The notes: generated by a model from the letters alone, not told the origin. Counted from the first letter of the stretch, positions 52,035-63,032 are shown. The stretch: DNA of 64,000 bases from Sphingomonas sp. (GCA_019635535.1 JAHBZH010000001.1:1826995-1890994), one strand, 5' to 3'. Made by a program: numbers and translations.

Positions 52035-54695
52035 ATGACATCGACCAACGACATCCGGCGCGGATTCCTCGACTATTTCGCTCGGGAGGGACACCATGCG
52101 GTGCCCTCGGCGCCGTTGGTACCGCAGAACGATCCGACGCTCATGTTCGTCAACGCCGGCATGGTGCCGTTCAAGAACGTCTTTACCGGCCAGGAGACGC
52201 GGCCTTACTCGACCGCCGTGTCCAGCCAGAAATGCGTGCGCGCCGGCGGCAAGCATAACGATCTCGACAATGTGGGTTATACCGCGCGGCATCACACGTT
52301 CTTCGAAATGCTGGGGAATTTCTCCTTCGGCGATTATTTCAAGGATCGGGCGATCACGCTCGCCTGGGATCTGCTGACGAAGGAATGGGGCCTGTCGCCG
52401 GACCGGCTGACCGCCACCGTCTATCATACCGACGATCAGGCCTTCGATCTGTGGAAGAAGATCGCCGGCCTGCCGGACGAACGGATCATCCGCATCCCGA
52501 CCAAGGACAATTTCTGGGCGATGGGCCCGGACGGCCCGTGCGGCCCCTGTTCGGAAATCTTCTACGATCATGGCGACAATATTCCGGGCGGCCCGCCGGG
52601 CAGCCCGGACGAGGACGGCGACCGCTTCGTCGAGATCTGGAACCTCGTCTTCATGCAGCACATGCAGGAGAACGACGTCATCGTCGGCGATCTGCCGCGC
52701 CCGTCGATCGACACCGGCATGGGGCTGGAGCGCGTCGCCGCCGTGCTGCAGGGCGTCCATGACAATTACGACACGGACACGTTCAGGGCGCTGATCGCCG
52801 CCTCGTGCGAACTGACCAGGACGAAGGCGGAAGGGCCGACCCAGGCCAGCCACCGCGTCATCGCCGATCACCTCCGCTCGGCCGGCTTTCTGATCGCGGA
52901 CGGCGTACTGCCGTCGAACGAGGGCAGGGGCTATGTGCTGCGCCGAATCATGCGCCGCGCGATGCGCCACGCCCATCTGCTCGGCGCGCCTGAGCCGCTG
53001 ATGTGGCGGCTGGTGCCGAGCCTCACCGCCGAGATGGGCGCGGCCTATCCCGAACTGGTCCGTGCCCAGCCCCTGATCGAGGAAACGCTGAAGCTGGAGG
53101 AGACGAAATTCCGCCAGACGCTGGTCAACGGCCTCAAGCTGCTCGACGAGGCGACGGCGGACATGGCGGCGGGCGCGACCCTGCCCGGCGCCACCGCCTT
53201 CAAGCTCTACGACACCTACGGCTTTCCCTACGATCTTACCGAGGATGCGCTGCGGGCGCAGGGCTATGGCGTCGATCGCGCCGGCTTCGATGCGGCGATG
53301 GCCGAGCAGAAGGCCGCCGCGCGCGCCGCCTGGAAGGGCTCGGGCGCCAAAGCCAGCGAGGATGTGTGGTTCGACATCGCCGAGGAGCTCGGAGCGACCG
53401 AGTTCACCGGCTATCTTGGCCATGACGGCGACGGCCAGGTGGTCGCCATCGTCAAGGATGGCGCCCGCGTGGAGAAGGCCGGGACGGGCGACAATGTCGT
53501 CATCTTGACCAACCAGACGCCCTTTTACGGCGAAAGCGGCGGCCAGATCGGCGACACCGGAAAGATCACATCGGACAAGGGCTTACAGGCGGAAGTTGAG
53601 GAAACCTCCAAGCCGCTCGGCAAGCTGCACGCGCATCAGGCCGCGATCCGGGCCGGCGAGATCGCGGTGGGCGATACGGTACATCTGGCCGTGGATGCCG
53701 CGCGCCGCTCCAAGGTTCGCGCCAATCACAGCGCCACCCATCTGCTCCACGCCGCGCTGCGCAAGCGGCTCGGCGATCATGTGACGCAGAAGGGCAGCCT
53801 GGTCGCGCCCGACTATTTCCGCTTCGATTTCTCGCACCCCAAGCCGCTGACCCGCGAGGAGATCGAGCAGGTCGAGGCGGACGTGAACCGCTATATTCGC
53901 GAGAACGAGCCGGTCGGCATCCGCCTGATGAGCATCGACGATGCGCTGGAGGCGGGCGCGATGGCCCTGTTCGGCGAGAAATATGGCGACGAGGTCCGCG
54001 TCCTCTCGATGGGCGTCGAGGGCGACAAGGCCTATTCGGTCGAATTGTGCGGCGGCACCCATGTCGATGCGCTGGGCGATATCCAGCTCTTCAAGATCAC
54101 CTCCGAAAGCGCCGTCGCCGCCGGCGTGCGCCGCATCGAGGCGCTGACCGGCGAGGCCGCCCGCTTGTGGTTCGTGAACCGCGAGGAGCGGCTCAAGGAA
54201 GCCGCCGCCGCGCTGAAGGCGTCGCCCGAGGATGTGCCGGCGCGTGTCGCCGCTTTGGTCGAAGAGCGCCGTCGGCTCGAACGCGAGCTGGCCGAGGCGA
54301 AGAAGGCGCTGGCATTGGGCGGCGGCGGCAAGACGGAAGCCGCCGGGCCGGAGCAGGTCGGCGGCCGCGGCTTCATCGGCCAGGTGCTGGACGGCATGGA
54401 CCCCAAGCAGCTTCGCGGCCTCGTCGACGAGGCCAAGGCTCGCGTCGGCTCGGGCGTGGTCACGCTGGTCGCGGTCAATGACGGCCGCGCCACCGTCGCG
54501 GTTGGCGTCACCGACGATCTCGCCGGCTCGCTCAGCGCCGTCGACCTCGTCCGCAAGGCCGTGGAAGCGGTCGGCGGGCAGGGCGGCGGCGGCCGTCCCG
54601 ACATGGCGCAGGGCGGCGGCCCGAGCGGCGGCAAGGCGGAAGCGGCGCTCGCTGCGGTGAAAAAGACGCTCGGCGAGGCGGCGGTCGCCGTTTAG
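52035..54695 (+). CDS. alaS: alanyl-tRNA synthetase
   Basis: 886 residues from ATG 52035 ([15 protein letters not shown]); the frame upstream to 51933 is not conserved. It has the class II core, the editing domain with [11 protein letters not shown] (HxxxH) and ELCGGTHV (Cys-His zinc site), and the C-Ala domain with a DHHA1-like, glycine-rich end. The stop overlaps the stop of the convergent Kef gene by four bases. Confidence 0.98.
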   Translation: MTSTNDIRRGFLDYFAREGHHAVPSAPLVPQNDPTLMFVNAGMVPFKNVFTGQETRPYSTAVSSQKCVRAGGKHNDLDNVGYTARHHTFFEMLGNFSFGDYFKDRAITLAWDLLTKEWGLSPDRLTATVYHTDDQAFDLWKKIAGLPDERIIRIPTKDNFWAMGPDGPCGPCSEIFYDHGDNIPGGPPGSPDEDGDRFVEIWNLVFMQHMQENDVIVGDLPRPSIDTGMGLERVAAVLQGVHDNYDTDTFRALIAASCELTRTKAEGPTQASHRVIADHLRSAGFLIADGVLPSNEGRGYVLRRIMRRAMRHAHLLGAPEPLMWRLVPSLTAEMGAAYPELVRAQPLIEETLKLEETKFRQTLVNGLKLLDEATADMAAGATLPGATAFKLYDTYGFPYDLTEDALRAQGYGVDRAGFDAAMAEQKAAARAAWKGSGAKASEDVWFDIAEELGATEFTGYLGHDGDGQVVAIVKDGARVEKAGTGDNVVILTNQTPFYGESGGQIGDTGKITSDKGLQAEVEETSKPLGKLHAHQAAIRAGEIAVGDTVHLAVDAARRSKVRANHSATHLLHAALRKRLGDHVTQKGSLVAPDYFRFDFSHPKPLTREEIEQVEADVNRYIRENEPVGIRLMSIDDALEAGAMALFGEKYGDEVRVLSMGVEGDKAYSVELCGGTHVDALGDIQLFKITSESAVAAGVRRIEALTGEAARLWFVNREERLKEAAAALKASPEDVPARVAALVEERRRLERELAEAKKALALGGGGKTEAAGPEQVGGRGFIGQVLDGMDPKQLRGLVDEAKARVGSGVVTLVAVNDGRATVAVGVTDDLAGSLSAVDLVRKAVEAVGGQGGGGRPDMAQGGGPSGGKAEAALAAVKKTLGEAAVAV

Positions 54696-56467
54696 GCGTC
54701 GCGCAGACGTCGGCCGAGCGTGGCCGGCTCCTGGTCGAGATCGCCCATCTCGCGGATGCGCTGGCGCATTTCGCCGCGCTTCTCGTGGATCGAGGCGATC
54801 ACCGGGCCCATCGCGATGCCGAGATCGACGAGCAGCGCCTCGGAAAGTTGCAGCGAGGATTCCAGCGTCTCCGGTACCGCGTCGGTTGCCCCGGCGCGAT
54901 AGAGCTCCGCCGCATGCTGCGCGTCGCGGGCGCGGGCGACGATGATGAGATCGGGGCACCAGCCCCGCACGCGTCGCACCAGCCGGACGGTCAGCACCGG
55001 ATCGTCCATGGTGAGCACCAGCGCGCTGGCATGGCCGAGATTGAGCCGGTCGACCAGCTCGGGTCGCGAGACGTCGCCGAAGATGATCGGCAACCCTTCG
55101 CGCCGCGCCGCCGCGACGGCATCCACATCGGAATCGACCGCGACGTAGGAGCGCTCGTGCGCGTTCAGCATGTCTGCGACGAGCCGCCCGACGCGACCGA
55201 AGCCGATGATCACGACCGCCGGCGATTCCTGACCGGCGGCTGGCAAGGACAGCCCTTCGTCGGAATGGACATCGACGCGCCGCGCCGCCACCTGCCCGAG
55301 CTTGGCGAGCAGGGGTGTGATGGTGAGGCCGATCGCGGTCACGATCTTCCAGAAGATCGCCGCGTCGCTGGAAATGATGCCTGCCGTCGCGGCAGTCGCC
55401 AGCACGATCAGCGTGGTCTCCGACGGCGAAGCCATCACCACGCCGGCTTCAGCCGCAACCGCCGACCGCTTGCCGTAGAGCCGCATCAGCAGGCCGGTCA
55501 CGACCGCCTTCACCAGCAGCACGCCGACCACCGCCATCAGGATGGCCGGCCAGTGCTCGGCGATGAACACCAGATCCACGCTCATGCCTACCGTGATCAG
55601 GAAGACGCCGAGGGCCAGCCCCTGGAAAGGCGCGGTGATGACCTCGACCTCGTCATGATAATCGGTCTCGGCGATCAGGATGCCGGCGACCAGCGCGCCG
55701 ACGATCGGCGACAGGCCGACCGCGGCGGCGGCGAGGCTGGCGACGATGACGACGAGCAGGCTGGCCGCCAGGAACAGCTCGGGGCTCTTGGTCCGCGCGG
55801 CCTGCGCGAAGAGGCGCGGCAGCAGCAGGCGTCCGATGAACAGCATGGCGAAGATGACGAGCGCGCCGAGCACGAGCGTCGTGAACAGCCCTTCCAGCCC
55901 GCTGCCCGCCTGCGCGCGCGGCGCCAGCGCGCCCAGCGCGAAGATGATCGGCACGATCGCCAGGTCCTCGAACAGCAGGATCGCCAGCGCGGCGCGGCCG
56001 ACTGGCGTGCTGGTATCGACGAGCTTGAGGACGAGCGCCGTGGAGGACAAGGCGAGGGCGAGGCCAAGCGCCACCGCCGCGGTGAGACTGTTGCCGAGCA
56101 GGGCGAGGCCGGCGCCGATCAAGACTGCACTGATGAAGAGCTGCGCCGCGCCGACACCGAAGACCAGCCGGCGCATGCCCCACAGGCGTCGGAACGACAG
56201 CTCCAGGCCCACCGAAAAGAGCAGCAGGATGATGCCGAACTCCGCGAAGGGCGCGATCGCCTCCTCGTTGGAGATGGTGACGAAGCGCAGCCAGGCGGCA
56301 TCGCCGGCAAACTGACCGAGTCCGTTCGGTCCGACCAGTACGCCGATCAGCAGAAACCCGATGACCGGGCTGATCCGGATGCGGGCGAAGGCTGGGATGA
56401 CGACGCCCGCCGCACCCAGAATCACCAGGGCGTCGCTGAAACCGGAGGCGCTGAATTCGCTGGCCAT
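54692..56467 (-). CDS. Kef/YbaL-type cation:proton antiporter (CPA2)
   Basis: 591 residues: about 12 membrane helices with the Na+/H+ exchanger fold, then a cytoplasmic TrkA-N (RCK) domain with the Rossmann motif [17 protein letters not shown] and VDSDVDAV. It resembles KefB/KefC and YbaL, which exchange K+ for H+ under NAD(H) or glutathione control. The final 60 residues are an acidic/basic helix. icd lies upstream on the same strand. Confidence 0.92.
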   Translation of the reverse strand: MASEFSASGFSDALVILGAAGVVIPAFARIRISPVIGFLLIGVLVGPNGLGQFAGDAAWLRFVTISNEEAIAPFAEFGIILLLFSVGLELSFRRLWGMRRLVFGVGAAQLFISAVLIGAGLALLGNSLTAAVALGLALALSSTALVLKLVDTSTPVGRAALAILLFEDLAIVPIIFALGALAPRAQAGSGLEGLFTTLVLGALVIFAMLFIGRLLLPRLFAQAARTKSPELFLAASLLVVIVASLAAAAVGLSPIVGALVAGILIAETDYHDEVEVITAPFQGLALGVFLITVGMSVDLVFIAEHWPAILMAVVGVLLVKAVVTGLLMRLYGKRSAVAAEAGVVMASPSETTLIVLATAATAGIISSDAAIFWKIVTAIGLTITPLLAKLGQVAARRVDVHSDEGLSLPAAGQESPAVVIIGFGRVGRLVADMLNAHERSYVAVDSDVDAVAAARREGLPIIFGDVSRPELVDRLNLGHASALVLTMDDPVLTVRLVRRVRGWCPDLIIVARARDAQHAAELYRAGATDAVPETLESSLQLSEALLVDLGIAMGPVIASIHEKRGEMRQRIREMGDLDQEPATLGRRLRDA

Positions 56468-56484
56468 GCGCTGCTTATGCAGGA

Positions 56485-56514
56485 TCGGGCGCGCTTGTCA
56501 GCAAGCGCGCCCGA
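56485..56514 (-). terminator. strong 3' hairpin downstream of icd
   Basis: A perfect 13-bp stem (TCGGGCGCGCTTG at 56485-56497 with its complement at 56502-56514) has a TCAG loop. It lies between the icd stop and the Kef start, both on the minus strand. No U tract follows it on that strand; a run of T's precedes it. It may stabilise the icd mRNA or act as a weak terminator. Confidence 0.55.
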
Positions 56515-56541
56515 CTAGAGAGTAAAAAATTGCAGGCGGGG

Positions 56542-57765
56542 TCAGGCGGGCTGCGCCGCCATCGCCTTCTCCAGGTTGACACGCACCGCCTCGAAGAACT
56601 GCTCGGTCGTCATCCAACTCTGCTCGGGGCCGATCAGGATGGCGAGATCCTTGGTCATCTGGCCGCTCTCGACCGTCCGGATGCAGACCTTCTCCAGCGT
56701 CTCGGCGAAGCGGGTCACTTCCGGCGTACCATCGAAGCGGCCGCGATATTTGAGGCCGCCGGTCCAGGCGAAGATGGACGCGATCGGATTGGTCGAGGTC
56801 GCCTTGCCCTGCTCGTGCATGCGGTAATGGCGGGTGACCGTGCCGTGCGCCGCCTCGGCCTCGACCGTCTTGCCGTCCGGCGTGGTCAGGATCGAGGTCA
56901 TCAGGCCCAGCGAGCCGAAGCCCTGCGCGACCTGGTCGGACTGCACGTCGCCATCGTAATTCTTGCACGCCCAGATGAACTTGCCGCTCCACTTGAGCGC
57001 GCTCGCCACCATGTCGTCGATCAGGCGGTGCTCGTAGACGATGCCGAGCGCCTTGAACTTCTCCGCAAACTCGGTTTCGTAAACCTCGGCGAAGATGTCC
57101 TTGAAGCGGCCGTCATAGGCCTTGAGGATGGTGTTCTTGGTCGAAAGATAGACCGGCCATTCGCGGGTGATGCCGTAATTGAGGCAGGCGCGGGCGAAAT
57201 CGCGGATCGATTCGTCCAGATTGTACATGCCCATGGCGACGCCGCCGGCGGGATAATCGAACACGTCACGCTCGATCACCTGGCCGTTCGCGCCCTCCCA
57301 CTTCATGCTGAGCTTGCCGGGACCGGGCACGACGAAGTCGGTGGCGCGATACTGGTCGCCGAAGGCATGGCGGCCGACGACGATCGGATCGGTCCAGCCA
57401 GGGATGAGCCGCGGCACGTTGTCGATCACGATCGGCTCGCGGAAGACGACGCCGCCCAGGATGTTGCGGATCGTGCCGTTCGGCGATTTCCACATCTGCT
57501 TGAGGCCGAATTCCTCGACCCGGGCCTCGTCCGGCGTGATCGTGGCGCATTTGACGCCGACGCCGTATTTCCTGATCGCCTCGGCGGACTCGATCGTGAT
57601 CCTGTCGTCCGTCTCGTCGCGCTTCTCGATGCCGAGATCGTAATAGACGAGGTCGATGTCGAGATAGGGCAGGATCAGCCGTTCGCGGATCCACTGCCAG
57701 ATGATGCGGGTCATCTCGTCGCCGTCGAGCTCGACGACGGGGTTCTTCACTTTGATCTTGGCCAT
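56542..57765 (-). CDS. icd: isocitrate dehydrogenase (NADP+), dimeric type
   Basis: 407 residues from ATG 57765 ([20 protein letters not shown]). It belongs to the eukaryote-like dimeric NADP-IDH subfamily common in alphaproteobacteria: [20 protein letters not shown] (substrate binding), [20 protein letters not shown] (metal Asp) and [11 protein letters not shown] (NADP binding). It catalyses the TCA-cycle step from isocitrate to 2-oxoglutarate. The frame upstream is antisense to psd. Confidence 0.97.
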   Translation of the reverse strand: MAKIKVKNPVVELDGDEMTRIIWQWIRERLILPYLDIDLVYYDLGIEKRDETDDRITIESAEAIRKYGVGVKCATITPDEARVEEFGLKQMWKSPNGTIRNILGGVVFREPIVIDNVPRLIPGWTDPIVVGRHAFGDQYRATDFVVPGPGKLSMKWEGANGQVIERDVFDYPAGGVAMGMYNLDESIRDFARACLNYGITREWPVYLSTKNTILKAYDGRFKDIFAEVYETEFAEKFKALGIVYEHRLIDDMVASALKWSGKFIWACKNYDGDVQSDQVAQGFGSLGLMTSILTTPDGKTVEAEAAHGTVTRHYRMHEQGKATSTNPIASIFAWTGGLKYRGRFDGTPEVTRFAETLEKVCIRTVESGQMTKDLAILIGPEQSWMTTEQFFEAVRVNLEKAMAAQPA

Positions 57766-57891
57766 GAGGCTGTGCGCTTTCTTCCCCGGTGTTGGTCTGC
57801 GAGAGGGGCTGTAGGCGGTGGCGTGGCATCGATCAATCCGCCAGCCGGCCTTTCGGTTGTCACGAATTTTCTCTCCGCCTAGAAGCGCCCC

Positions 57892-58632
57892 ATGAGCTCC
57901 CTTGAAAAATCGGACGAGCCGACGACGCCGACCGTCCGCTACCGCATGCCCAGCGTTCACCCGGAGGGACGCAAGTTCGCCGTCATCGCCGGCGCGATCG
58001 CCTTGCTGTTCTGGTTCGTCATCGACTGGGACTGGCTCGGCTGGATCGCCGCCGGCGTCACCGTCTGGATCCTGAGCTTCTTTCGCGATCCCATACGCAC
58101 CACGCCCACCGGGGAGGGGCTGGTGATCGCTCCCGCGGACGGGATGGTGACGATGATCGCCACCGTGCCGCCGCCGAAAGAACTGCTCGGGGAGGGCGGC
58201 CTGTCCGCCGATCCCGTCATTCGCGTGTCGATCTTCATGAGCGTTTTCGACGTACACATCAATCGCACGCCGATCGCCGGCACGATCCGCAACGTCGTCT
58301 ATATCGCCGGCAAGTTCCTGAACGCCGATCTCGACAAGGCGAGCGAGCATAATGAGCGCCAGCACATCCTGGTCGAGGGCGAGGACGGCACGAAGATCGC
58401 CTTCACCCAGATCGCCGGGCTGGTCGCGCGGCGGATCGTCCCCTGGGTGAAGCCGGGCGACCGGGTGGTCGCCGGCCAGCGCGTCGGCCTGATCCGCTTC
58501 GGCAGCCGGGTCGACGTCTATCTGCCGGAAGGCACGTCGAGCCAGGTGCTGCTCGGCCAGCGCACCATCGCCGGCGAGACGGTGATCGCGAGGATCGGGG
58601 TTTCCGAGCTGATCGAAGGCGTCGCGCAATGA
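57892..58632 (+). CDS. psd: phosphatidylserine decarboxylase
   Basis: 246 residues, the short archaeal/alphaproteobacterial type. A membrane segment lies at about 29-62. The self-cleavage site is at Gly-Ser in [12 protein letters not shown], where the Ser becomes the pyruvoyl group; FDVHINRTP carries a conserved His. It makes phosphatidylethanolamine from the product of PssA, whose gene overlaps by four bases. Confidence 0.96.
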   Translation: MSSLEKSDEPTTPTVRYRMPSVHPEGRKFAVIAGAIALLFWFVIDWDWLGWIAAGVTVWILSFFRDPIRTTPTGEGLVIAPADGMVTMIATVPPPKELLGEGGLSADPVIRVSIFMSVFDVHINRTPIAGTIRNVVYIAGKFLNADLDKASEHNERQHILVEGEDGTKIAFTQIAGLVARRIVPWVKPGDRVVAGQRVGLIRFGSRVDVYLPEGTSSQVLLGQRTIAGETVIARIGVSELIEGVAQ

Positions 58633-59507
58633 GCCTGCCGCCCGAGCGCGCGGGCGGCGGCATTCCCCTGCGTGCCGTGGTGCCCAATGCGGTGACGGCG
58701 CTGGCGCTTTGCGTCGGCCTGACCGGCGTGCGCTTCGCCATCGCTGGAGAGTGGGACAAGGCGATCTATGCGATCATCGCCGCCGCTGTGCTGGATGGGA
58801 TGGACGGGCGGATCGCCCGGGCAATGAAAGGCCAGACCCGGTTCGGGGCGGAACTGGATTCGCTCTCCGACGTGATCGCCTTCGGCGTGTCCCCCGCGAT
58901 CATCCTGCATCTATGGTCGCTGCAGTACTGGCCGCGATTGGGCTGGGTTTTCGCGCTAGCCTATGCCGTCTGCATGGCGCTGCGTCTCGCCCGCTTCAAC
59001 GCCCGCATCGATGTCGAGGACCAGCCGCACAAATCGGCGGGCTTCCTGACCGGCGTGCCCGCGCCGGCCGGGGCTGGGCTGCTGCTGCTGCCGATCTTCC
59101 TGTGGCTGGCGAGCGGGCGGGAATGGACCTGGCTGCAGGATTACTGGTTGGTCGCGCCCTGGGCGGCCTTCGTCGCTTTCCTCGCCATTTCCAATATCGC
59201 CACCTTCTCCTGGACCTCGCTGCGCCTCAGGCGCAACGTCCGGCTGGAGGCGATCCTGGCGATCGCGCTGATCGGCGGGGCGATCTTTTCCGCACCTTGG
59301 CAGACGTTGAGTTTCATCGCGCTCGCCTATCTCGCGATGATCCCGTTCAGCATGGCGAGCTACGCGAAGGTCAGGCAGCAGCGCGCAACGGCGGCAGGCG
59401 GACCGGCGACACCCGTTCCTGCGCCGGACGTGCCGGAAGCTGCGCAGCCGAAAGCGGGGCGCCCGCTAAAGCGGCGCGCATCGTCGCCCAATTCTCCCTC
59501 AGAATGA
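58629..59507 (+). CDS. pssA: CDP-diacylglycerol-serine O-phosphatidyltransferase
   Basis: 292 residues with about eight membrane helices. The CDP-alcohol phosphotransferase signature D-G-x2-A-R-x8-G-x3-D-x3-D is present (DGRIAR ... [10 protein letters not shown], about residues 58-80). Psd-pssA is a conserved pair for phosphatidylethanolamine synthesis. The last 45 residues are a low-complexity Pro/Ala/Arg tail that overlaps a small ORF on the opposite strand. Confidence 0.96.
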   Translation: MSLPPERAGGGIPLRAVVPNAVTALALCVGLTGVRFAIAGEWDKAIYAIIAAAVLDGMDGRIARAMKGQTRFGAELDSLSDVIAFGVSPAIILHLWSLQYWPRLGWVFALAYAVCMALRLARFNARIDVEDQPHKSAGFLTGVPAPAGAGLLLLPIFLWLASGREWTWLQDYWLVAPWAAFVAFLAISNIATFSWTSLRLRRNVRLEAILAIALIGGAIFSAPWQTLSFIALAYLAMIPFSMASYAKVRQQRATAAGGPATPVPAPDVPEAAQPKAGRPLKRRASSPNSPSE

Positions 59508-59574
59508 CCTCGGCCGCCATGCCGAGCCCCACGAGAAGACCGGAGAAGAACAGGATCGCAAACAGATGAGCCAC
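59371..59574 (-). CDS. candidate SOS-controlled small membrane protein, 67 residues
   Basis: GTG start at 59574 with GGGGAT about 6 bases upstream. Residues 3-24 ([21 protein letters not shown]) form one membrane helix, followed by an amphipathic [13 protein letters not shown] and a Pro/Arg-rich tail. The 3' 137 bases are antisense to pssA. A near-consensus promoter with a LexA box lies 76-104 bases upstream and reads into this ORF. Size and topology recall SOS-induced membrane peptides such as SidA of Caulobacter, but I see no sequence homology. Coding status is inferred; it could also be a small RNA transcript. Confidence 0.6.
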   Translation of the reverse strand: MAHLFAILFFSGLLVGLGMAAEVILRENWATMRAALAGAPLSAAQLPARPAQERVSPVRLPPLRAAA

Positions 59575-59649
59575 AGTCTTATCCCCTGCTTATCCACAGC
59601 CGGGACGTCCGGCGGGAAGATTTTGTTCCCCTGCTGAGAGGGGACCAGG

Positions 59650-59678
59650 CTTATGTTCCTGTTTTGTTCTGCCGTCAA
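59650..59678 (-). promoter_or_regulatory. LexA-type SOS promoter reading toward 59574
   Basis: On the minus strand, -35 TTGACG (59678-59673) is followed by a 17-base spacer and -10 CATAAG (59655-59650). The spacer holds a perfect GTTC-N7-GTTC box (59655-59669 on the plus strand), the same spacing as at recA. A plus-strand promoter of similar quality is not visible, so the minus-strand small ORF is the likely target. Confidence 0.8.
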
Positions 59679-59748
59679 GAGCCATGCTCTGGCCTTGACG
59701 ATATCCTCATGGCATGATTGCAAAGCAGGCTGTTGACCGGGGAGGGAA

Positions 59749-60183
59749 ATGCCCATGCGCAAGATGTTGCTTGGCGCCGCTGCGCTCGTGATCGTGTCGG
59801 CCGGGAGCGCGGGCCTGGCCAGGGGCCAGTTCGTCGCCGTTCCGGACGGCGGCGCCGTTCTCGAAGGTGAGGGCGGCGTCAGCATCGCCCGCGACGGCGT
59901 CGATTTCTGGACCAGCGGCACGCCGGCGCGGCGCTTTCAGATCCTCGGCACGCTCACCGACAGCCGCACCGGCGCACTCTCCTCGGGCCAGGCGGTCGGC
60001 AGCCCGTCCCTGGCGCGTCAGGCCCGCGCGCTCGGCGCGGACGGCCTGATCCTGTTCGACCGGCAGGTCCGCGACGGCGGTCATGTCGGGGTCTGGAGCG
60101 GCGGCGATTCCCTGTTCCCGCTCAGCGGCTCGCGCGCATCCTCCACGACCACGACCTTCGTGGCCGTGCGCTATATTGATTGA
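59749..60183 (+). CDS. exported hypothetical protein
   Basis: 144 residues from ATG 59749 with GGGGAGGG just upstream; ATG 59755 is an alternative. It has a signal peptide (RKMLLGAAALVIVSAGSAGLA). The mature protein contains VDFWTSGTPARRFQILGTLTD and ARALGADGLILFDRQVRDGG, reminiscent of small periplasmic heavy-metal-binding YbjQ-like folds, but I cannot assign a family. The last residues are Ser/Thr-rich followed by FVAVRYID. It precedes rpsB as a separate unit. Confidence 0.8.
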   Translation: MPMRKMLLGAAALVIVSAGSAGLARGQFVAVPDGGAVLEGEGGVSIARDGVDFWTSGTPARRFQILGTLTDSRTGALSSGQAVGSPSLARQARALGADGLILFDRQVRDGGHVGVWSGGDSLFPLSGSRASSTTTTFVAVRYID

Positions 60184-60208
60184 GGCCGCGGCTTCCGCCT
60201 GAATGAGC

Positions 60209-60247
60209 GGGCGCGCCGCCCGGGGTTGATTTCCTCGGCGCGCGCCC
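60209..60247 (+). other. GC-rich hairpin before rpsB
   Basis: GGGCGCG at 60209-60215 pairs with CGCGCCC at 60241-60247, extended by CCG/CGG with a small bulge. It is followed by TTAATT only, so it is a weak terminator for the upstream gene or part of an rpsB leader. No known S2-leader consensus can be confirmed by eye. Confidence 0.35.
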
Positions 60248-60351
60248 TTAATTGCGCGCCCATTCCACATGCGGGGTCATCATACCGGTGCTCTCGGACC
60301 TGGTCCGGAGTTTCTCGGCCCCGCAGAGGTGTAACCGGAAGGAGAAAGATT

Positions 60352-61110
60352 ATGGCGTCCACTGACGTCAGCATGCAGGCATTGCTCGAGGCCGGAGCGC
60401 ATTTCGGCCACCAGACCCATCGCTGGAACCCCAAGATGAAGCCGTACATCTTCGGCGACCGCAACGGGGTGCACATCATCGACCTGTCGCAGACCGTGCC
60501 GCTCTTCGCACGCGCGCTCGATTTCGTTCGCCAGACGTCGGCGGCCGGCGGCAAGGTGCTGTTCGTCGGCACCAAGCGCCAGGCGCAGGATCCGATCGCC
60601 GAGGCCGCGCGCCGTTCGGGCCAGCATTTCGTCAACCATCGCTGGCTGGGCGGCATGCTCACCAACTGGAAGACGATCTCCAACTCGATCAAGCGCTTCA
60701 AGAGCCTCGAGGAGCAGCTTTCGGGCGAGACGCACGGCCTCACCAAGAAGGAAGTGCTGCAGCTCACCCGCGAGCGCGACAAGCTGGAGCTGTCGCTGGG
60801 CGGCATCCGCGACATGGGCGGCATCCCGGACGTGATGTTCGTGATCGACGCCAACAAGGAAGAGCTGGCGATCAAGGAAGCCAATGTGCTTGGCATCCCG
60901 GTCGTCGCGATCCTCGACACCAATGTGAGCCCGAACGGCATCGCCTTCCCGGTCCCGGGCAATGACGATGCCAGCCGCGCGATCCGTCTCTATTGCGACG
61001 CGGTCGCCGACGCGGTGCTCGCCGGCAGGCAGGGCGGCGCCGCGCAGCGCGGCGTCGATATCGGCGCGCAGGACGAGCCGCCGGCCGAAGCGGTGCTGGC
61101 CGAGGCCTGA
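60352..61110 (+). CDS. rpsB: 30S ribosomal protein S2
   Basis: 252 residues from ATG 60352 with AAGGAG. Signatures: [43 protein letters not shown] and [20 protein letters not shown]. First gene of rpsB-tsf-pyrH-frr-uppS, the usual bacterial order. Confidence 0.99.
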   Translation: MASTDVSMQALLEAGAHFGHQTHRWNPKMKPYIFGDRNGVHIIDLSQTVPLFARALDFVRQTSAAGGKVLFVGTKRQAQDPIAEAARRSGQHFVNHRWLGGMLTNWKTISNSIKRFKSLEEQLSGETHGLTKKEVLQLTRERDKLELSLGGIRDMGGIPDVMFVIDANKEELAIKEANVLGIPVVAILDTNVSPNGIAFPVPGNDDASRAIRLYCDAVADAVLAGRQGGAAQRGVDIGAQDEPPAEAVLAEA

Positions 61111-61135
61111 GATAGAGGGAGGGGCGATCCCCCTC

Positions 61136-61219
61136 CCGTTCGTCCTGAGCCTGTCGAAGGACTGCCCTTTCTTTATGTTGAAGAGAAGGGCAGGGCTTCG
61201 ACAAGCTCAGCCCGAACGG
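61136..61219. repeat. long palindromic repeat, copy 2, uninterrupted
   Basis: The left arm begins CCGTTCGTCCTGAGCCTGTC at 61136; the right arm ends CTTCGACAAGCTCAGCCCGA and then ACGG at 61219. Followed by TTTATTTTTG, so the hairpin could terminate or attenuate transcription between rpsB and tsf. Related to the interrupted element at 33852-33999. Confidence 0.88.
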
Positions 61220-61253
61220 TTTATTTTTGCACGAACGCAAGAGGATATGAGAC

Positions 61254-62198
61254 ATGGCTGAGATCACGGCCGCGATGGTCAAGGAGCTGCGCGAGCGCAC
61301 CGGCGCCGGCATGATGGACTGCAAGAAGGCGCTGGCCGAGACCAATGGCGACATGGAAGCCGCCATCGACTGGCTGCGCACCAAGGGCCTGGCCGCCGCC
61401 GCGAAGAAGTCCGGCCGCGTTGCCGCCGAGGGTCTGGTCGGCGTCGCCGTCCAGGGCACGGCCGGCGCGGTCGTCGAGGTCAACAGCGAAACCGACTTCG
61501 TCGCCAAGAACGAGCAGTTCCAGGATTTCGTGCGCAGCGTGTCACAGCTCGCGCTGACGACGGGCGAGGATATCGAGGCGCTCGGCAATGCCGCGCACCC
61601 GGCCGGCGGCAGCGTCAATGAAGTGCTGACCAACAATATCGCCACGATCGGCGAGAACCAGTCGTTGCGCCGCGCCGGTCGCGTCAGCGTGTCTGATGGC
61701 GTCGTCGTCTCCTACGTCCACAACGCCGCCGCGCCGGGCCTCGGCAAGATCGGCGTGCTGGTCGCGCTGGAGAGCGGCGCCGACAAGACGGAGCTGGAGA
61801 CGCTCGGCAAGCAGCTGGCGATGCACATCGCGGCCGCCGCGCCGCTGGCGCTGAAGGGCGAGGATCTCGATCCGGCCCTGATCGAGCGCGAGCGCGGCAT
61901 CGCCAAGGAGAAGGCGGCCGAGAGCGGCAAGCCGGCCGAGATCGTCGAGAAGATGGTCGAAGGCGCGATGGCCAAGTTCCGCAAGGAGAACGCGCTGCTC
62001 TCCCAGCTCTTCGTCATGGACAACAAGACGAAGATCGAGGACGTGATCGCCGCCGAGGGCAAGCGCCTGGGCGCGCCGGTCGCGCTCGCCGCCTATCTGC
62101 GTTTCCAGATCGGCGAAGGCATCGAGAAGAAGGAAAGCGACTTCGCCGCCGAAGTCGCCGCCGCGGCCGGCACCAGCAAGGCCGAGCCCGTCGCCTGA
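61254..62198 (+). CDS. tsf: elongation factor Ts
   Basis: 314 residues. The N-terminal UBA-like domain shows [18 protein letters not shown], then [10 protein letters not shown] and LQQ-type dimerisation regions. It exchanges GDP for GTP on EF-Tu. ATG 61254 follows AGAGGATATGAGAC. Confidence 0.99.
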   Translation: MAEITAAMVKELRERTGAGMMDCKKALAETNGDMEAAIDWLRTKGLAAAAKKSGRVAAEGLVGVAVQGTAGAVVEVNSETDFVAKNEQFQDFVRSVSQLALTTGEDIEALGNAAHPAGGSVNEVLTNNIATIGENQSLRRAGRVSVSDGVVVSYVHNAAAPGLGKIGVLVALESGADKTELETLGKQLAMHIAAAAPLALKGEDLDPALIERERGIAKEKAAESGKPAEIVEKMVEGAMAKFRKENALLSQLFVMDNKTKIEDVIAAEGKRLGAPVALAAYLRFQIGEGIEKKESDFAAEVAAAAGTSKAEPVA

Positions 62199-62201
62199 AC
62201 T

Positions 62202-62233
62202 TATTCCTCCCCTGCATTTGCAGGGGAGGAATA
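62202..62233. repeat. perfect 14-bp hairpin between tsf and pyrH
   Basis: TATTCCTCCCCTGC (62202-62215) and its exact complement (62220-62233) surround an ATTT loop. The stem core CCTCCCC-GC-ATTT-GC-GGGGAGG is the same family as 22723-22746. It could act as an intercistronic processing or attenuation site. Confidence 0.85.
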
Positions 62234-62297
62234 CTTGGCACCTTCGCCGCACCTGACTAAGGTGCCCGCGCTCATTGCCTCACCGAATGGAAACCCC

Positions 62298-63014
62298 ATG
62301 ACGCGCCCGCGCTTCAACCGCATCCTGCTGAAGCTTTCGGGCGAGGCGTTGATGGGCGAAGGCCAGTTCGGCATCGATCCGGACGCGGCCGCCCGGCTCG
62401 CCGGCGAGATCAAGGTCGCCCGCGAGGACGGCCATGAGCTGTGCCTGGTCGTCGGCGGCGGCAACATCTTTCGCGGGCTGGCCGGCGCCGCCAAGGGCTT
62501 CGACCGGGCGAGCGCAGATTATATGGGGATGCTTGCCACGGTTATGAACGCGCTGGCGCTGCAGAACGCGCTGGAGAAGATCGGCGTCGATACGCGGGTC
62601 CAGTCGGCTATTCCGATGGCGACCGTGTCCGAGCCCTATATCCGCCGCCGCGCCGTCCGGCACATGGAGAAGGGCCGGGTTGTGATCTTCGCCGCCGGCA
62701 CCGGCAATCCCTTCTTCACCACCGACACCGCGGCCGCGCTGCGCGCCGCCGAAATGGGCTGCGACGCCTTGTTCAAGGGCACCAGCGTCGATGGCGTCTA
62801 TACGGCCGACCCGAAGAAGGTCGCGGACGCGAAACGTTATGATACAGTGACTTTCAATCAGGTACTCGCGGACAATCTGAAGGTGATGGACGCCAGCGCC
62901 ATCGCCCTGTGCCGCGACAACAATATCCCGATCGTCGTCTTCAACATCCGCGAGCAGGGCAATCTCGCCCGGGTGCTCGGCGGCGGCGGCGTGGCGACGA
63001 TCGTCCAGAACTAA
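62298..63014 (+). CDS. pyrH: UMP kinase
   Basis: 238 residues from ATG 62298 ([20 protein letters not shown]). Amino-acid kinase fold with [29 protein letters not shown] and [14 protein letters not shown]. It phosphorylates UMP to UDP. The frame extends upstream to 62235 through the hairpin; that start is not favoured. Confidence 0.98.
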   Translation: MTRPRFNRILLKLSGEALMGEGQFGIDPDAAARLAGEIKVAREDGHELCLVVGGGNIFRGLAGAAKGFDRASADYMGMLATVMNALALQNALEKIGVDTRVQSAIPMATVSEPYIRRRAVRHMEKGRVVIFAAGTGNPFFTTDTAAALRAAEMGCDALFKGTSVDGVYTADPKKVADAKRYDTVTFNQVLADNLKVMDASAIALCRDNNIPIVVFNIREQGNLARVLGGGGVATIVQN

Positions 63015-63032
63015 AAGGGAGAGGAAGAAGCC

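Noticed and set aside
59695..59749. SOS control of the plus-strand gene at 59749
   Set aside because: A TTGACG at 59695 lacks a matching -10 at 16-18 bases, and the LexA box does not overlap a plus-strand promoter; the minus-strand promoter fits much better.
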